Assembly: GCA_945883885.1 (NCBI GenBank)
Contig: CAMCYM010000119.1
Coordinates: 1 to 5,331, forward strand
DNA from: Chryseobacterium gleum
GTDB lineage: Bacteria; Bacteroidota; Bacteroidia; Flavobacteriales_D; Sanyastnellaceae
Length of the DNA: 5,331 nt
Direction of reading: 5' to 3'
Made by a program: the position numbers and the translations under genes. The notes under the pieces were generated by a model. That model was given only the letters and a program-made list of their open reading frames with translations, was not told the origin of the DNA and made no database searches. Below are positions 1-5,092 of this stretch, one piece after another (within the stretch, counting starts at the first letter, position 1; each line of letters opens with the position of its first letter).

Positions 1-588
1 ATCCTGCGCCAACTCCGCGACGGGACCTTCGACGTCCTCGTGGGCGTGAACTTGCTACGCGAAGGCCTTGACATTCCGGAAGTTGCACTCGTCGCCATCC
101 TCGACGCGGACAAGGAGGGCTTCCTGCGTTCGAACCGTTCGCTGACCCAAACCGCCGGACGCGCCGCCCGCAACGTCAACGGCCGGGTCCTCTTCTACGC
201 CGACAAGATCACCGAATCGATGGCCACCACCATCGATGAAACCAGCCGGCGGCGCGCCAAACAAGAGGCCTACAACGCCGCCCACGGCATCACTCCCCAG
301 CAAATCCGCAAGGCACGCCGCACGCTCTTCGAGCAGTCCGGCCTCATCGACGACCGGCCGCGCCACATTGCCGCCGAACCCGGCCTCGAAACCGCCGTCC
401 CCGCCGCGTCCCTCGACCCGGTGCTTGCGGCCATGACCACGGAAGCGCTCGGCCGCGAAGTCCGCAAGGCGCGCAAAGCCATGGACCAAGCAGCACGCGA
501 CATGGACTTCATGGAGGCCGCCCGCCTGCGCGACCAGTGGTTCGCCATGAAAGCCCTCCTCGAAGAGCGCACCGGCACCCCCGCCTGA
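1..588 (+). CDS. uvrB: UvrABC excinuclease subunit B, C-terminal part (5' end outside window)
   Basis: UvrB is the DNA-damage-verifying, helicase-like subunit of UvrABC nucleotide excision repair; it takes damaged DNA from UvrA and recruits UvrC to make the cuts. The reading frame is open from base 1, so the first two thirds of the protein lie outside the window and 195 residues remain. Near window residues 14-45 is the helicase motif V block (VGVNLLREGLDIPEV, then LDADKEGFLRS). Motif VI follows at about 48-58 (QTAGRAARN), with the arginines expected to contact ATP. The usual form is QTIGRAARN, so one isoleucine is alanine here. The YadB-like linker with HGITPQQIRK follows at about 96-104. 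A C-terminal UVR helical hairpin, the UvrC-binding element, lies at about 149-186 and includes MDFMEAARLRDQ. It ends 7 bp before the methyltransferase gene, suggesting one transcript. The identification is very secure. Confidence 0.97.
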   Translation: MLRQLRDGTFDVLVGVNLLREGLDIPEVALVAILDADKEGFLRSNRSLTQTAGRAARNVNGRVLFYADKITESMATTIDETSRRRAKQEAYNAAHGITPQQIRKARRTLFEQSGLIDDRPRHIAAEPGLETAVPAASLDPVLAAMTTEALGREVRKARKAMDQAARDMDFMEAARLRDQWFAMKALLEERTGTPA

Positions 589-595
589 ATTCGCC

Positions 596-1075
596 ATGAA
601 CCCTCCCCGCCTTCCCCTGCGCGCCGTACTCGAAGACCTCCGCTCCGGCCTCAACGTCGGGGCCTTCTTCCGCACCGCCGACGCCTTCGGCTGCGCAGGC
701 CTCGACCTCTGCGGATACACCGCACATCCGCCCCAGCGCGATATCCTCAAAAGCGCCCTCGGCGCCACCGAGACCGTGCCGTGGCGCCCCTTTCCCGATG
801 CCGCCACCGCCTGTGCCGCGCTGCGTGCCGAAGGCTACCGGCTCGCCGCCGTGGAGCAGGTGGCAGGCGCTCTGCCGCTTGGAGACTGGCAACCTGCACC
901 AGGTGAGCGGTGGGCACTGGTCTTCGGCAACGAGGTCCACGGCGTAAACCCCGCCACCGCTGCCTTGTGCGACCTCGCACTTGAAATCCCGCAATACGGC
1001 ATGAAGCGTTCCTTGAACGTCAGCGTCTGCGGCGGAGTGGTCCTGTGGCACGCCTCCTCCGCACTGCGCGGCTGA
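596..1075 (+). CDS. SpoU/TrmH-family RNA methyltransferase (SPOUT fold)
   Basis: A 159-residue SAM-dependent enzyme of the SpoU/TrmH family, which 2'-O-methylates ribose in tRNA or rRNA. All three family motifs are visible. Motif 1 is at residues 19-29 (LNVGAFFRTAD), with the asparagine and the arginine that contact RNA. Motif 2 is at 107-117 (ALVFGNEVHGV), with its conserved glutamate. Motif 3 is at 131-144 (IPQYGMKRSLNVSV), which forms the SAM-binding knot. The HPPQRDILKSALGATETV segment resembles the short TrmH-like proteins common in Bacteroidota. Those usually carry some 15 more N-terminal residues, so this copy is slightly trimmed at the front. The start ATG is 7 bp after the uvrB stop and no better start is seen. 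The tRNA or rRNA target cannot be told from sequence, so no gene symbol is given. Confidence 0.93.
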   Translation: MNPPRLPLRAVLEDLRSGLNVGAFFRTADAFGCAGLDLCGYTAHPPQRDILKSALGATETVPWRPFPDAATACAALRAEGYRLAAVEQVAGALPLGDWQPAPGERWALVFGNEVHGVNPATAALCDLALEIPQYGMKRSLNVSVCGGVVLWHASSALRG

Positions 1076-1100
1076 CCTGCCCTACGTGCGAGCAGAAATG

Positions 1101-1131
1101 CGAAAGGCACCCCTGCGTGGAGTGCCTTTCG
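1101..1131. terminator. Hairpin between convergent genes, probable bidirectional terminator
   Basis: A perfect 10-bp inverted repeat (CGAAAGGCAC at 1101-1110, GTGCCTTTCG at 1122-1131) encloses an 11-base loop. The stem can grow inward by two more G-C pairs after one mismatch. It starts 25 bp after the methyltransferase stop and 24 bp past the end of the lipoprotein gene on the other strand. The right-hand arm ends in CCTTTCG in both orientations, but no long T-run follows on either side. Termination is inferred from position and stem strength. Confidence 0.75.
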
Positions 1132-1155
1132 ACGTGTCTGGCATAAAATCTTCTG

Positions 1156-2865
1156 TCAGAGCGCGAGCTGCGCGCGCACGTTGCGGAACTCGAGGTCCCG
1201 CTTTGCTTTGTCGCGCAACTTCGCATCCTTCGCAATGGCATCGGCTAGGTGGCGCTTCGTGCCTTCGACATCGTTTGCGCGTGCCGCTGCGATGGCCTTG
1301 ATGTAGCTGTCGATGGCCGTCGAGGTCTTTGCGTTGCCGAGCACCGTTTGGGCACCAGCCAAGTCCCCGTTGAGCATCTTTGCGAGGGCCAGGTTCACCG
1401 TGCCCGCATTGCCCATGTTCGAAATCGCAGACGGGTAATCGCCTTTTTCGATGAGGATCAACCCCTTGTTGTAGTTCACTTCCGGTCCGGCACCGGCTGC
1501 CTCGTTCAGCAACTTCATGGCGCCGTCGCTGTCACCGTCCATGCGCTTCATCGCGCCCACGTTGTTCAAGACGGCCTTGTCACGCTTCACCGCAAGGGCT
1601 TGGTTGAACAGCTCCTTTGCCTGGACCGGTCGGCCGAGTTGCATGAGTGCCCAGCCCGCATTGTTGAATCCCCGGAAATCCGTCGGGAACTGCCGAGCCA
1701 CCGCCTGGTAAATCGACAACTTCGAATTCATGTCGTCCGTGATCTTCGCCGCGTACAGCAACTCCTCAACCGTCAGTTTTGCCGGCGTGGTCATGGCCAT
1801 GGACCGGAGCTGCTCGTCTGAGTAGCCGATGATTTCGTAGGTGACGATGATGCGTGCACGACGCAGCTCCGGCAAGATGGTCTCAGCGATTTCCTTGTAG
1901 GTCTTCGCCATGTTCCGGATTTCCTCTTCCCGCTTGTTCTTGTCCGAGTACATCTCGAGCACACGCAAAATCAGGTTCTTGTCCCCGATGCTTGACGCCT
2001 GCATCTTCTGCTTGAAGCCTTCCCAGTCCTCGCCCTTCGGCTGCAGCGCCGGGGTGCCAGCAGGGGCCGCCACCTTGGCCTTCGTGAAAATCCCTCCGAA
2101 CACCGCATTTGCCGCGGCAGCCCGCTCAGAGGCCAAATTCTCGTTCAGCGTGATTTCTCCTTCCGGTGATGCAAATGCTTCAATCACTACGGATTTGATT
2201 TCCAGCGAGTCCACCCGTGCAGCCAGCAGGGCGAAGTTTTGGAGTGCAACCCAGTCCGCGTCTTTCAACTCTGCCGGACGCACCACGGATTTATTGACCT
2301 CGAAGTTGATAACCGCCTCGAGCGTGCGCGTTGTGGTGCGCACATAAGCATCTGCGCTTGGGATGAAGCGGTCGTCGTCTTGCACCAGCAGCGGCGTGGT
2401 GATGACTCCGGTGCCGATGGCAATCGGAGCGAAGGTCTCGGACTTCGACCCCTTCGAACCGGTCACACGAACCGCGAGTTCCGCGACGTCCTCCATGGCC
2501 GGATCAAACGGAATGGAGGCCGTGTATGAAATCGACTTCCCTGATTCGAACGGAACCACTTCGTCGTTGCCGGCGACCGATTCGCCTTGGTACCGCGCAG
2601 TGGTAAAGTCCGCCGTCCCGCCGTTCCAAGTCAGGACAGGGGTGGCTTGCAGGCTCACCTTCTTCGCGAAGTACTTCTCCGGGAACTTGCCCGTGACTTC
2701 GAGTTCCACCTGTCCACCCCGCAGAATCAGCGGCTCCGGAGATGCCTTCAGGCCGAGGGCCTCGATTTCCTTTTCCATGCTGCCGAGTCCGGTGCAACCG
2801 GCGGCCAACATTGCAACTGCCGCAGCGCCTACATACGGGCGGAAAACAGAAGTGAACACGTTCAT
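1156..2865 (-). CDS. OmpA-like/TPR-repeat lipoprotein of the cell envelope
   Basis: A predicted envelope lipoprotein of 569 residues. The N-terminus has a hydrophobic stretch at 11-22 and a lipobox-like LAAGC with Cys24; the -3 residue is alanine, with leucine at -4, so the box is slightly off consensus. Residues about 45-160 look beta-rich. At 183-256 is an OmpA-like half-domain: AVINFEVNKSVVRP, then IKSVVIEAFASPEGE, then NENLASERA. A helical insert covers about 257-332, and a strand resembling the last OmpA strand (LRRARIIVTYEI) follows at 334-345. From about 380 to the end are TPR-like helix pairs, such as FNNAGWALMQLGRPVQAKELF and VNYNKGLILIEKGDYPSAI. I recall similar proteins in Bacteroidota, with no defined function. 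I chose the start at 2865, not the in-frame ATG at 2907, because only it gives a proper signal peptide and it lies downstream of the promoter-like box at 2886-2893. A role in anchoring to peptidoglycan or scaffolding an envelope complex is inference. Confidence 0.88.
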   Translation of the reverse strand: MNVFTSVFRPYVGAAAVAMLAAGCTGLGSMEKEIEALGLKASPEPLILRGGQVELEVTGKFPEKYFAKKVSLQATPVLTWNGGTADFTTARYQGESVAGNDEVVPFESGKSISYTASIPFDPAMEDVAELAVRVTGSKGSKSETFAPIAIGTGVITTPLLVQDDDRFIPSADAYVRTTTRTLEAVINFEVNKSVVRPAELKDADWVALQNFALLAARVDSLEIKSVVIEAFASPEGEITLNENLASERAAAANAVFGGIFTKAKVAAPAGTPALQPKGEDWEGFKQKMQASSIGDKNLILRVLEMYSDKNKREEEIRNMAKTYKEIAETILPELRRARIIVTYEIIGYSDEQLRSMAMTTPAKLTVEELLYAAKITDDMNSKLSIYQAVARQFPTDFRGFNNAGWALMQLGRPVQAKELFNQALAVKRDKAVLNNVGAMKRMDGDSDGAMKLLNEAAGAGPEVNYNKGLILIEKGDYPSAISNMGNAGTVNLALAKMLNGDLAGAQTVLGNAKTSTAIDSYIKAIAAARANDVEGTKRHLADAIAKDAKLRDKAKRDLEFRNVRAQLAL

Positions 2866-2885
2866 ACGAAGTAAGAATTGTGGCG

Positions 2886-2893
2886 CAAAACTA
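2886..2893 (-). promoter_or_regulatory. Candidate Bacteroidota -7 promoter element for the lipoprotein gene
   Basis: The - strand reads TAGTTTTG, a perfect match to the TAnnTTTG -7 element of the Bacteroidota primary sigma factor. It lies 20 bp upstream of the ATG at 2865, giving a short leader. I see no TTG/TTTG -33 element at the usual spacing of about 19-20 bp, so the promoter is incomplete by consensus. Confidence 0.5.
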
Positions 2894-2942
2894 CACAATC
2901 GGCTCAACCGCCGTGCACACCTCGCACCGAAACCACAGAAAG

Positions 2943-2958
2943 GTTAGGTTTTGTTAGG
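2943..2958. repeat. Short direct repeat GTTAGG, two copies 10 bp apart
   Basis: GTTAGG occurs at 2943-2948 and 2953-2958 in the 95-bp gap between accA and the lipoprotein gene, upstream of the promoter-like box. The two copies are one helical turn apart, which would suit a dimeric regulator, but the motif is short and chance is a fair explanation. Confidence 0.3.
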
Positions 2959-2960
2959 AA

Positions 2961-3914
2961 TCAATCGGTTACGACACCCATGGCAGAGAACTTCCGGATC
3001 CGCGCATCGATGCGTTTGTCCGGGCTCAAGCCCAGCAAGCGCGGGAGCTGTGCGAGGATCTCTGCCTTGACGAATGCGTGCGCCGCCGCAGGATCGGCGT
3101 GGGCCCCTCCGAGCGGCTCGGGCACGATGCCATCGATGAGCCCTTGGCCCAGCATGTCCTCCGGCGTCAATTTCAGCGCCTCGGCCGCCTCGACCTTGTG
3201 CTCCCAGTTCCGCCACAGGATGGAAGAGCACGATTCGGGCGAAATCACACTGTACCAGGTATTCTCCAGCATCACCACCCGGTCGCCGATGCCGATGCCG
3301 AGCGCACCGCCCGAGGCTCCTTCGCCGATAACAAAGCACAGGATGGGGACGCGGAGTTGGCACATCTCGATGAGGTTCCGCGCGATGGCCTCGCCCTGTC
3401 CGCGCTCCTCCGCTTCCAGTCCTGGAAACGCACCCGGGGTATCGATGAACGTGATGACCGGCCGGTTGAACTTCTCGGCGAGCTTCATCAGTCGCAGCGC
3501 CTTGCGGTAGCCCTCTGGGTTTGCCATCCCGAAGTTGCGGTACTGGCGCATCTTCGTGTTGATGCCTTTTTGCTGGCCGATGAGCATCACCGGTTGATCG
3601 TTGATCACGCCCCAACCGCCGACCATGGCCTTGTCGTCCTTCACGGTTCTGTCGCCATGCAGCTCCATGAACCGGTTGTCGGTCAGCGCATTGAAGTAGC
3701 TGAGCGCGTAGGGACGGTCCGGATGGCGGCTCACTTGGACGCGCTGCCAGGCGGACAACGAGCCGTAAATGGTCCGCGTGACTTCGCGGATCTTCTCTTC
3801 CAGTTCGCTGATCGTCGATTGCATGTCGACGTCCGTCTGCTCCGCAACTTGCCGGATGGACGCCAGTTGCTCGCGCAGTTGGCGGATGGGCTCTTCGAAA
3901 TCGAGGTAGATCAT
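2961..3914 (-). CDS. accA: Acetyl-CoA carboxylase carboxyltransferase, alpha subunit
   Basis: AccA pairs with AccD to form the carboxyltransferase that moves CO2 from biotin-carried carboxylate to acetyl-CoA. The product is malonyl-CoA, the first committed step of fatty-acid synthesis, in the cytoplasm. The 317-residue length is normal. Residues 1-50 form the N-terminal helical region (YLDFEEPIRQLREQL). AWQRVQVSRHPDRPY is at about 55-69, and LTDNRFMELHGDR at 77-89. GGWGVINDQPVMLIGQQKG is at 99-117, and FIDTPGAFPGLEAEERGQ at 156-173. The oxyanion/CoA region VIGEGASGGALGIGIGD is at 195-211, and SVISPESCSSILWRN at 222-236. The ATG at 3914 is preferred over an in-frame start at 3956 because MIYLDFEEPI is the normal N-terminus in Bacteroidota homologues. 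No accD is in the window. It reads in the same direction as the hip locus upstream and may be transcribed from its own weak promoter at 3954-3961. Confidence 0.97.
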   Translation of the reverse strand: MIYLDFEEPIRQLREQLASIRQVAEQTDVDMQSTISELEEKIREVTRTIYGSLSAWQRVQVSRHPDRPYALSYFNALTDNRFMELHGDRTVKDDKAMVGGWGVINDQPVMLIGQQKGINTKMRQYRNFGMANPEGYRKALRLMKLAEKFNRPVITFIDTPGAFPGLEAEERGQGEAIARNLIEMCQLRVPILCFVIGEGASGGALGIGIGDRVVMLENTWYSVISPESCSSILWRNWEHKVEAAEALKLTPEDMLGQGLIDGIVPEPLGGAHADPAAAHAFVKAEILAQLPRLLGLSPDKRIDARIRKFSAMGVVTD

Positions 3915-3936
3915 GGGCAGCTGCGGCAGGGGGTTT

Positions 3937-3952
3937 GCCCGCTTCCGCGGGC
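3937..3952 (-). other. GC hairpin in the accA leader
   Basis: On the - strand GCCCGC, a GGAA tetraloop and GCGGGC form a perfect 6-bp all-G/C stem, 22 bp upstream of the accA ATG. TTTG and CAAA just outside it could lengthen the stem around a two-base bulge. No T-run follows, so it is a poor terminator for the hip locus. An effect on accA mRNA is possible but not shown. Confidence 0.4.
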
Positions 3953-3953
3953 C

Positions 3954-3961
3954 CAAAGATG
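3954..3961 (-). promoter_or_regulatory. Possible -7 promoter element for accA
   Basis: The - strand reads CATCTTTG, matching TAnnTTTG at all but the first base, 39 bp upstream of the accA ATG and within the 60-bp gap after the hipA remnant. No good -33 TTG is seen. It overlaps the outer part of the leader hairpin. Confidence 0.35.
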
Positions 3962-3974
3962 CAACACCCGGCCT

Positions 3975-4583
3975 TCACCCGGTACCGCTTTCCCCGTCGA
4001 ACCCGAGGAGCCGCTCGAACGCCTTGCCCATTCTCCGACACTCGGACTGTGCAATGCCGCGTTCGCCTGCCCAGTCGCGCCACTTCCGAATACCCTTCAA
4101 CACCTCACCGACAATGGCAAGAGCCCGCTCTTGCTTCAGCCGGAATGCAGGCGCGACCTCCAAGGCCAGCAGAAGGTCGAGGGAATTGTCCGTACCGGAA
4201 ACGTTCAAGGTCAACCCAGCTGCCGATTCGACAGGATTCAAATCATATGCGGGAGACAGCACCCAGCCCTCGGGTCGAAGCAAGAAACCGTGGTTTCTCA
4301 AGTGGTCGTCGGCATTCGACACGGACATGTTGAACACCATGCGTCGCCACAGCTGTTCCAAATCCGCATCTGCCCTTCCCCCATGGGAGGTGATGAAATC
4401 TACAAGGTCCAGATAGCTTGCCCCCCACTGCCCGTCCATTCTCCCTAAAAGTGTCATGGCAGAAGCAAAATGCACCCGCTCTCCCATCGCAGACCGATCA
4501 AATCGACGGGTTAGAAAGGTCTGATGCGCGCTCGAGAAAGCTTGCACACGGCATTCTGCCATTTCGATGCCCGCTTCAACCAC
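3975..4583 (-). CDS. HipA C-terminal kinase fragment (part of the broken hipA)
   Basis: A 202-residue frame that could start at GTG 4583, though no start signal favours it; the frame is open further upstream to a stop at 4629-4631. It holds the C-terminal lobe of HipA: FLTRRFDR at 23-30, HFASAMTLLG at 38-47, and the catalytic loop SNADDHLRNHGF at 89-100. In that loop Asp92 is the likely catalytic base and Asn97 a metal ligand. LSPAYDLNP at 109-117 supplies the second metal-binding aspartate, Asp114. All visible catalytic-lobe residues are kept. The ATP-binding lobe is missing, so on its own it should be inactive. A gene caller would likely report it as a HipA-domain protein. Confidence 0.6.
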   Translation of the reverse strand: MVEAGIEMAECRVQAFSSAHQTFLTRRFDRSAMGERVHFASAMTLLGRMDGQWGASYLDLVDFITSHGGRADADLEQLWRRMVFNMSVSNADDHLRNHGFLLRPEGWVLSPAYDLNPVESAAGLTLNVSGTDNSLDLLLALEVAPAFRLKQERALAIVGEVLKGIRKWRDWAGERGIAQSECRRMGKAFERLLGFDGESGTG

Positions 4584-4720
4584 GCGCCATCGTAGGAGAA
4601 GGAAAATACTTCCTTTCCACGGAGCAACTCAGCGAACAACGTTCCGATGCGCACCGGCCCATCGAGTCCGGCCCAATCTGCGTAGACGAAGACGGTGCGT
4701 TTCCTTCCGAAGTTGCTCAT
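4511..4720 (-). CDS. HipA N-terminal fragment (part of the broken hipA)
   Basis: A 69-residue reading frame translationally coupled to hipB through ATGA. Residues 9 to about 52 match the small N-terminal beta domain of HipA: VFVYADWAGLDGPVRIGTLF, then FSFSYDGAWLKR. The last 15 or so residues are out-of-frame translation of the kinase-half DNA and have no family meaning. If made, the product would be a non-catalytic remnant. Whether it still binds HipB is unknown. Confidence 0.6.
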   Translation of the reverse strand: MSNFGRKRTVFVYADWAGLDGPVRIGTLFAELLRGKEVFSFSYDGAWLKRASKWQNAVCKLSRARIRPF

Positions 4721-5040
4721 GGTGAAGCCCGCTTCTTCGGGGCCCGAGCCCTTTGCTGAAGGCCGGCGTCTTGGATTTTGCGGCCGAGCACATCGTCGTT
4801 TGCTACTGCAAGCAGGTCTTGCTCCAAACCAAACACCTTCAACACGTTCGCATATTGGCCCAACCCCACACCCGGATGCCCTTTTTCAATCTTCATCAGC
4901 GTCGAACGCGCCATACCTGCGCGCTCTGAAACCTGCGCCGTGCTGAGGTTTCTGCGCAAACGGGCCAGACGAATGTTCTCCCCCAACTCCGCGAGGAGTT
5001 GCTGGATTCGCGGCAAGACTGTGGCGGACTTATTGGGCAC
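4717..5040 (-). CDS. HipB-like antitoxin, XRE-family HTH transcriptional repressor
   Basis: A 107-residue cytoplasmic DNA-binding protein of the type that pairs with HipA, neutralising the kinase and repressing its own operon. A helix-turn-helix of Cro/C1 type spans about residues 21-53 (ENIRLARLRRNLSTAQVSER, then AGMARSTLMKIEKG). LGQYANVLKVFGLEQDLLAVANDDVLGRKIQDA at about 60-92 is typical of this antitoxin group. The tail is basic (RARAPKKRASP). Translation begins at GTG 5040: an in-frame TAA lies just upstream at 5050-5052, no ATG lies between, and a later Met would remove part of the HTH. The stop overlaps the hipA ATG by 4 bp. The protein appears complete, unlike its partner. It lies 52 bp downstream of the rdgB-like gene, with a palindromic AT-rich gap in between. 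Confidence 0.9.
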   Translation of the reverse strand: MPNKSATVLPRIQQLLAELGENIRLARLRRNLSTAQVSERAGMARSTLMKIEKGHPGVGLGQYANVLKVFGLEQDLLAVANDDVLGRKIQDAGLQQRARAPKKRASP

Positions 5041-5045
5041 AACGC

Positions 5046-5091
5046 GTGTTTAAAGCGCTAATACAGGGCAAAATTGACTTTTTAAAAACAC
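5046..5091 (-). promoter_or_regulatory. Candidate hipBA promoter/operator with inverted repeat
   Basis: The 52-bp gap between the rdgB-like stop and the hipB GTG is strikingly AT-rich for this window. It holds imperfect inverted arms: GTGTTTAAAG at 5046-5055 (+ strand) and CTTTTTAAAAACAC at 5078-5091, whose reverse complement shares GTGTTT, AAA and the final G. Between them, at 5069-5076, the - strand reads CAATTTTG, one base off the TAnnTTTG element. Arms flanking a promoter core would suit autorepression by HipB. This is inference; the T5A5 core could instead belong to an rdgB transcript end. Confidence 0.4.
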
Positions 5092-5092
5092 A

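Larger units (their letters stand above)
3975..4720 (-). pseudogene. hipA: HipA-family kinase toxin, internally deleted and frameshifted
   Basis: HipA toxins are serine/threonine kinases that in studied cases phosphorylate glutamyl-tRNA synthetase and stop growth; HipB neutralises them. Here the gene is broken. Bases 4720 to about 4568 encode the start of the N-terminal domain (VYADWAGLDGPVRIGTLFAE, then SFSYDGAWLKR). From about 4579 down to 3975, in the -1 frame relative to it, lies the C-terminal kinase half (EAGIEMAECR, FLTRRFDR, HFASAMTLLG, SNADDHLRNHGF, LSPAYDLNP). As I recall full-length relatives of about 400-430 residues, some 170-200 central residues are absent. That part carries the glycine-rich GGARPK-type loop and the ATP-binding lysine. 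The 12 bases at 4568-4579 are shared by both pieces. The start ATG overlaps the hipB stop (ATGA). Kinase activity is very unlikely without the ATP-binding half. An assembly error cannot be excluded from sequence alone. Confidence 0.88.

Noticed and set aside
55..1051. Long - strand frames opposite uvrB and the methyltransferase gene
   Set aside because: Low-complexity, glycine/arginine-rich translations antisense to two secure genes.
2863..2907. Upstream start for the lipoprotein gene at 2907
   Set aside because: It would add 14 residues before the signal peptide and place the start upstream of the likely transcription start. The ATG at 2865 gives a normal lipoprotein signal.
3937..3957. Leader hairpin of accA as a terminator of hipA or as a riboswitch
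   Set aside because: No T-run follows, and a 6-bp stem with a tetraloop is too small to support a riboswitch call. It is kept only as a hairpin.
2944..4083. 379-codon - strand frame overlapping accA
   Set aside because: Out-of-frame translation of accA, arginine- and alanine-rich with no family motif; accA in the other frame explains the region.
3078..4448. Long + strand open frame of 456 codons antisense to accA and the hipA remnant
   Set aside because: It is a GC-bias shadow of accA and hipA with no recognisable domain. The opposite strand carries clear AccA and HipA motifs over the same bases.
3975..5040. A new defence or toxin-antitoxin system
   Set aside because: All recognisable blocks belong to the known HipA/HipB families. 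The unusual layout is better explained by a deletion in hipA.
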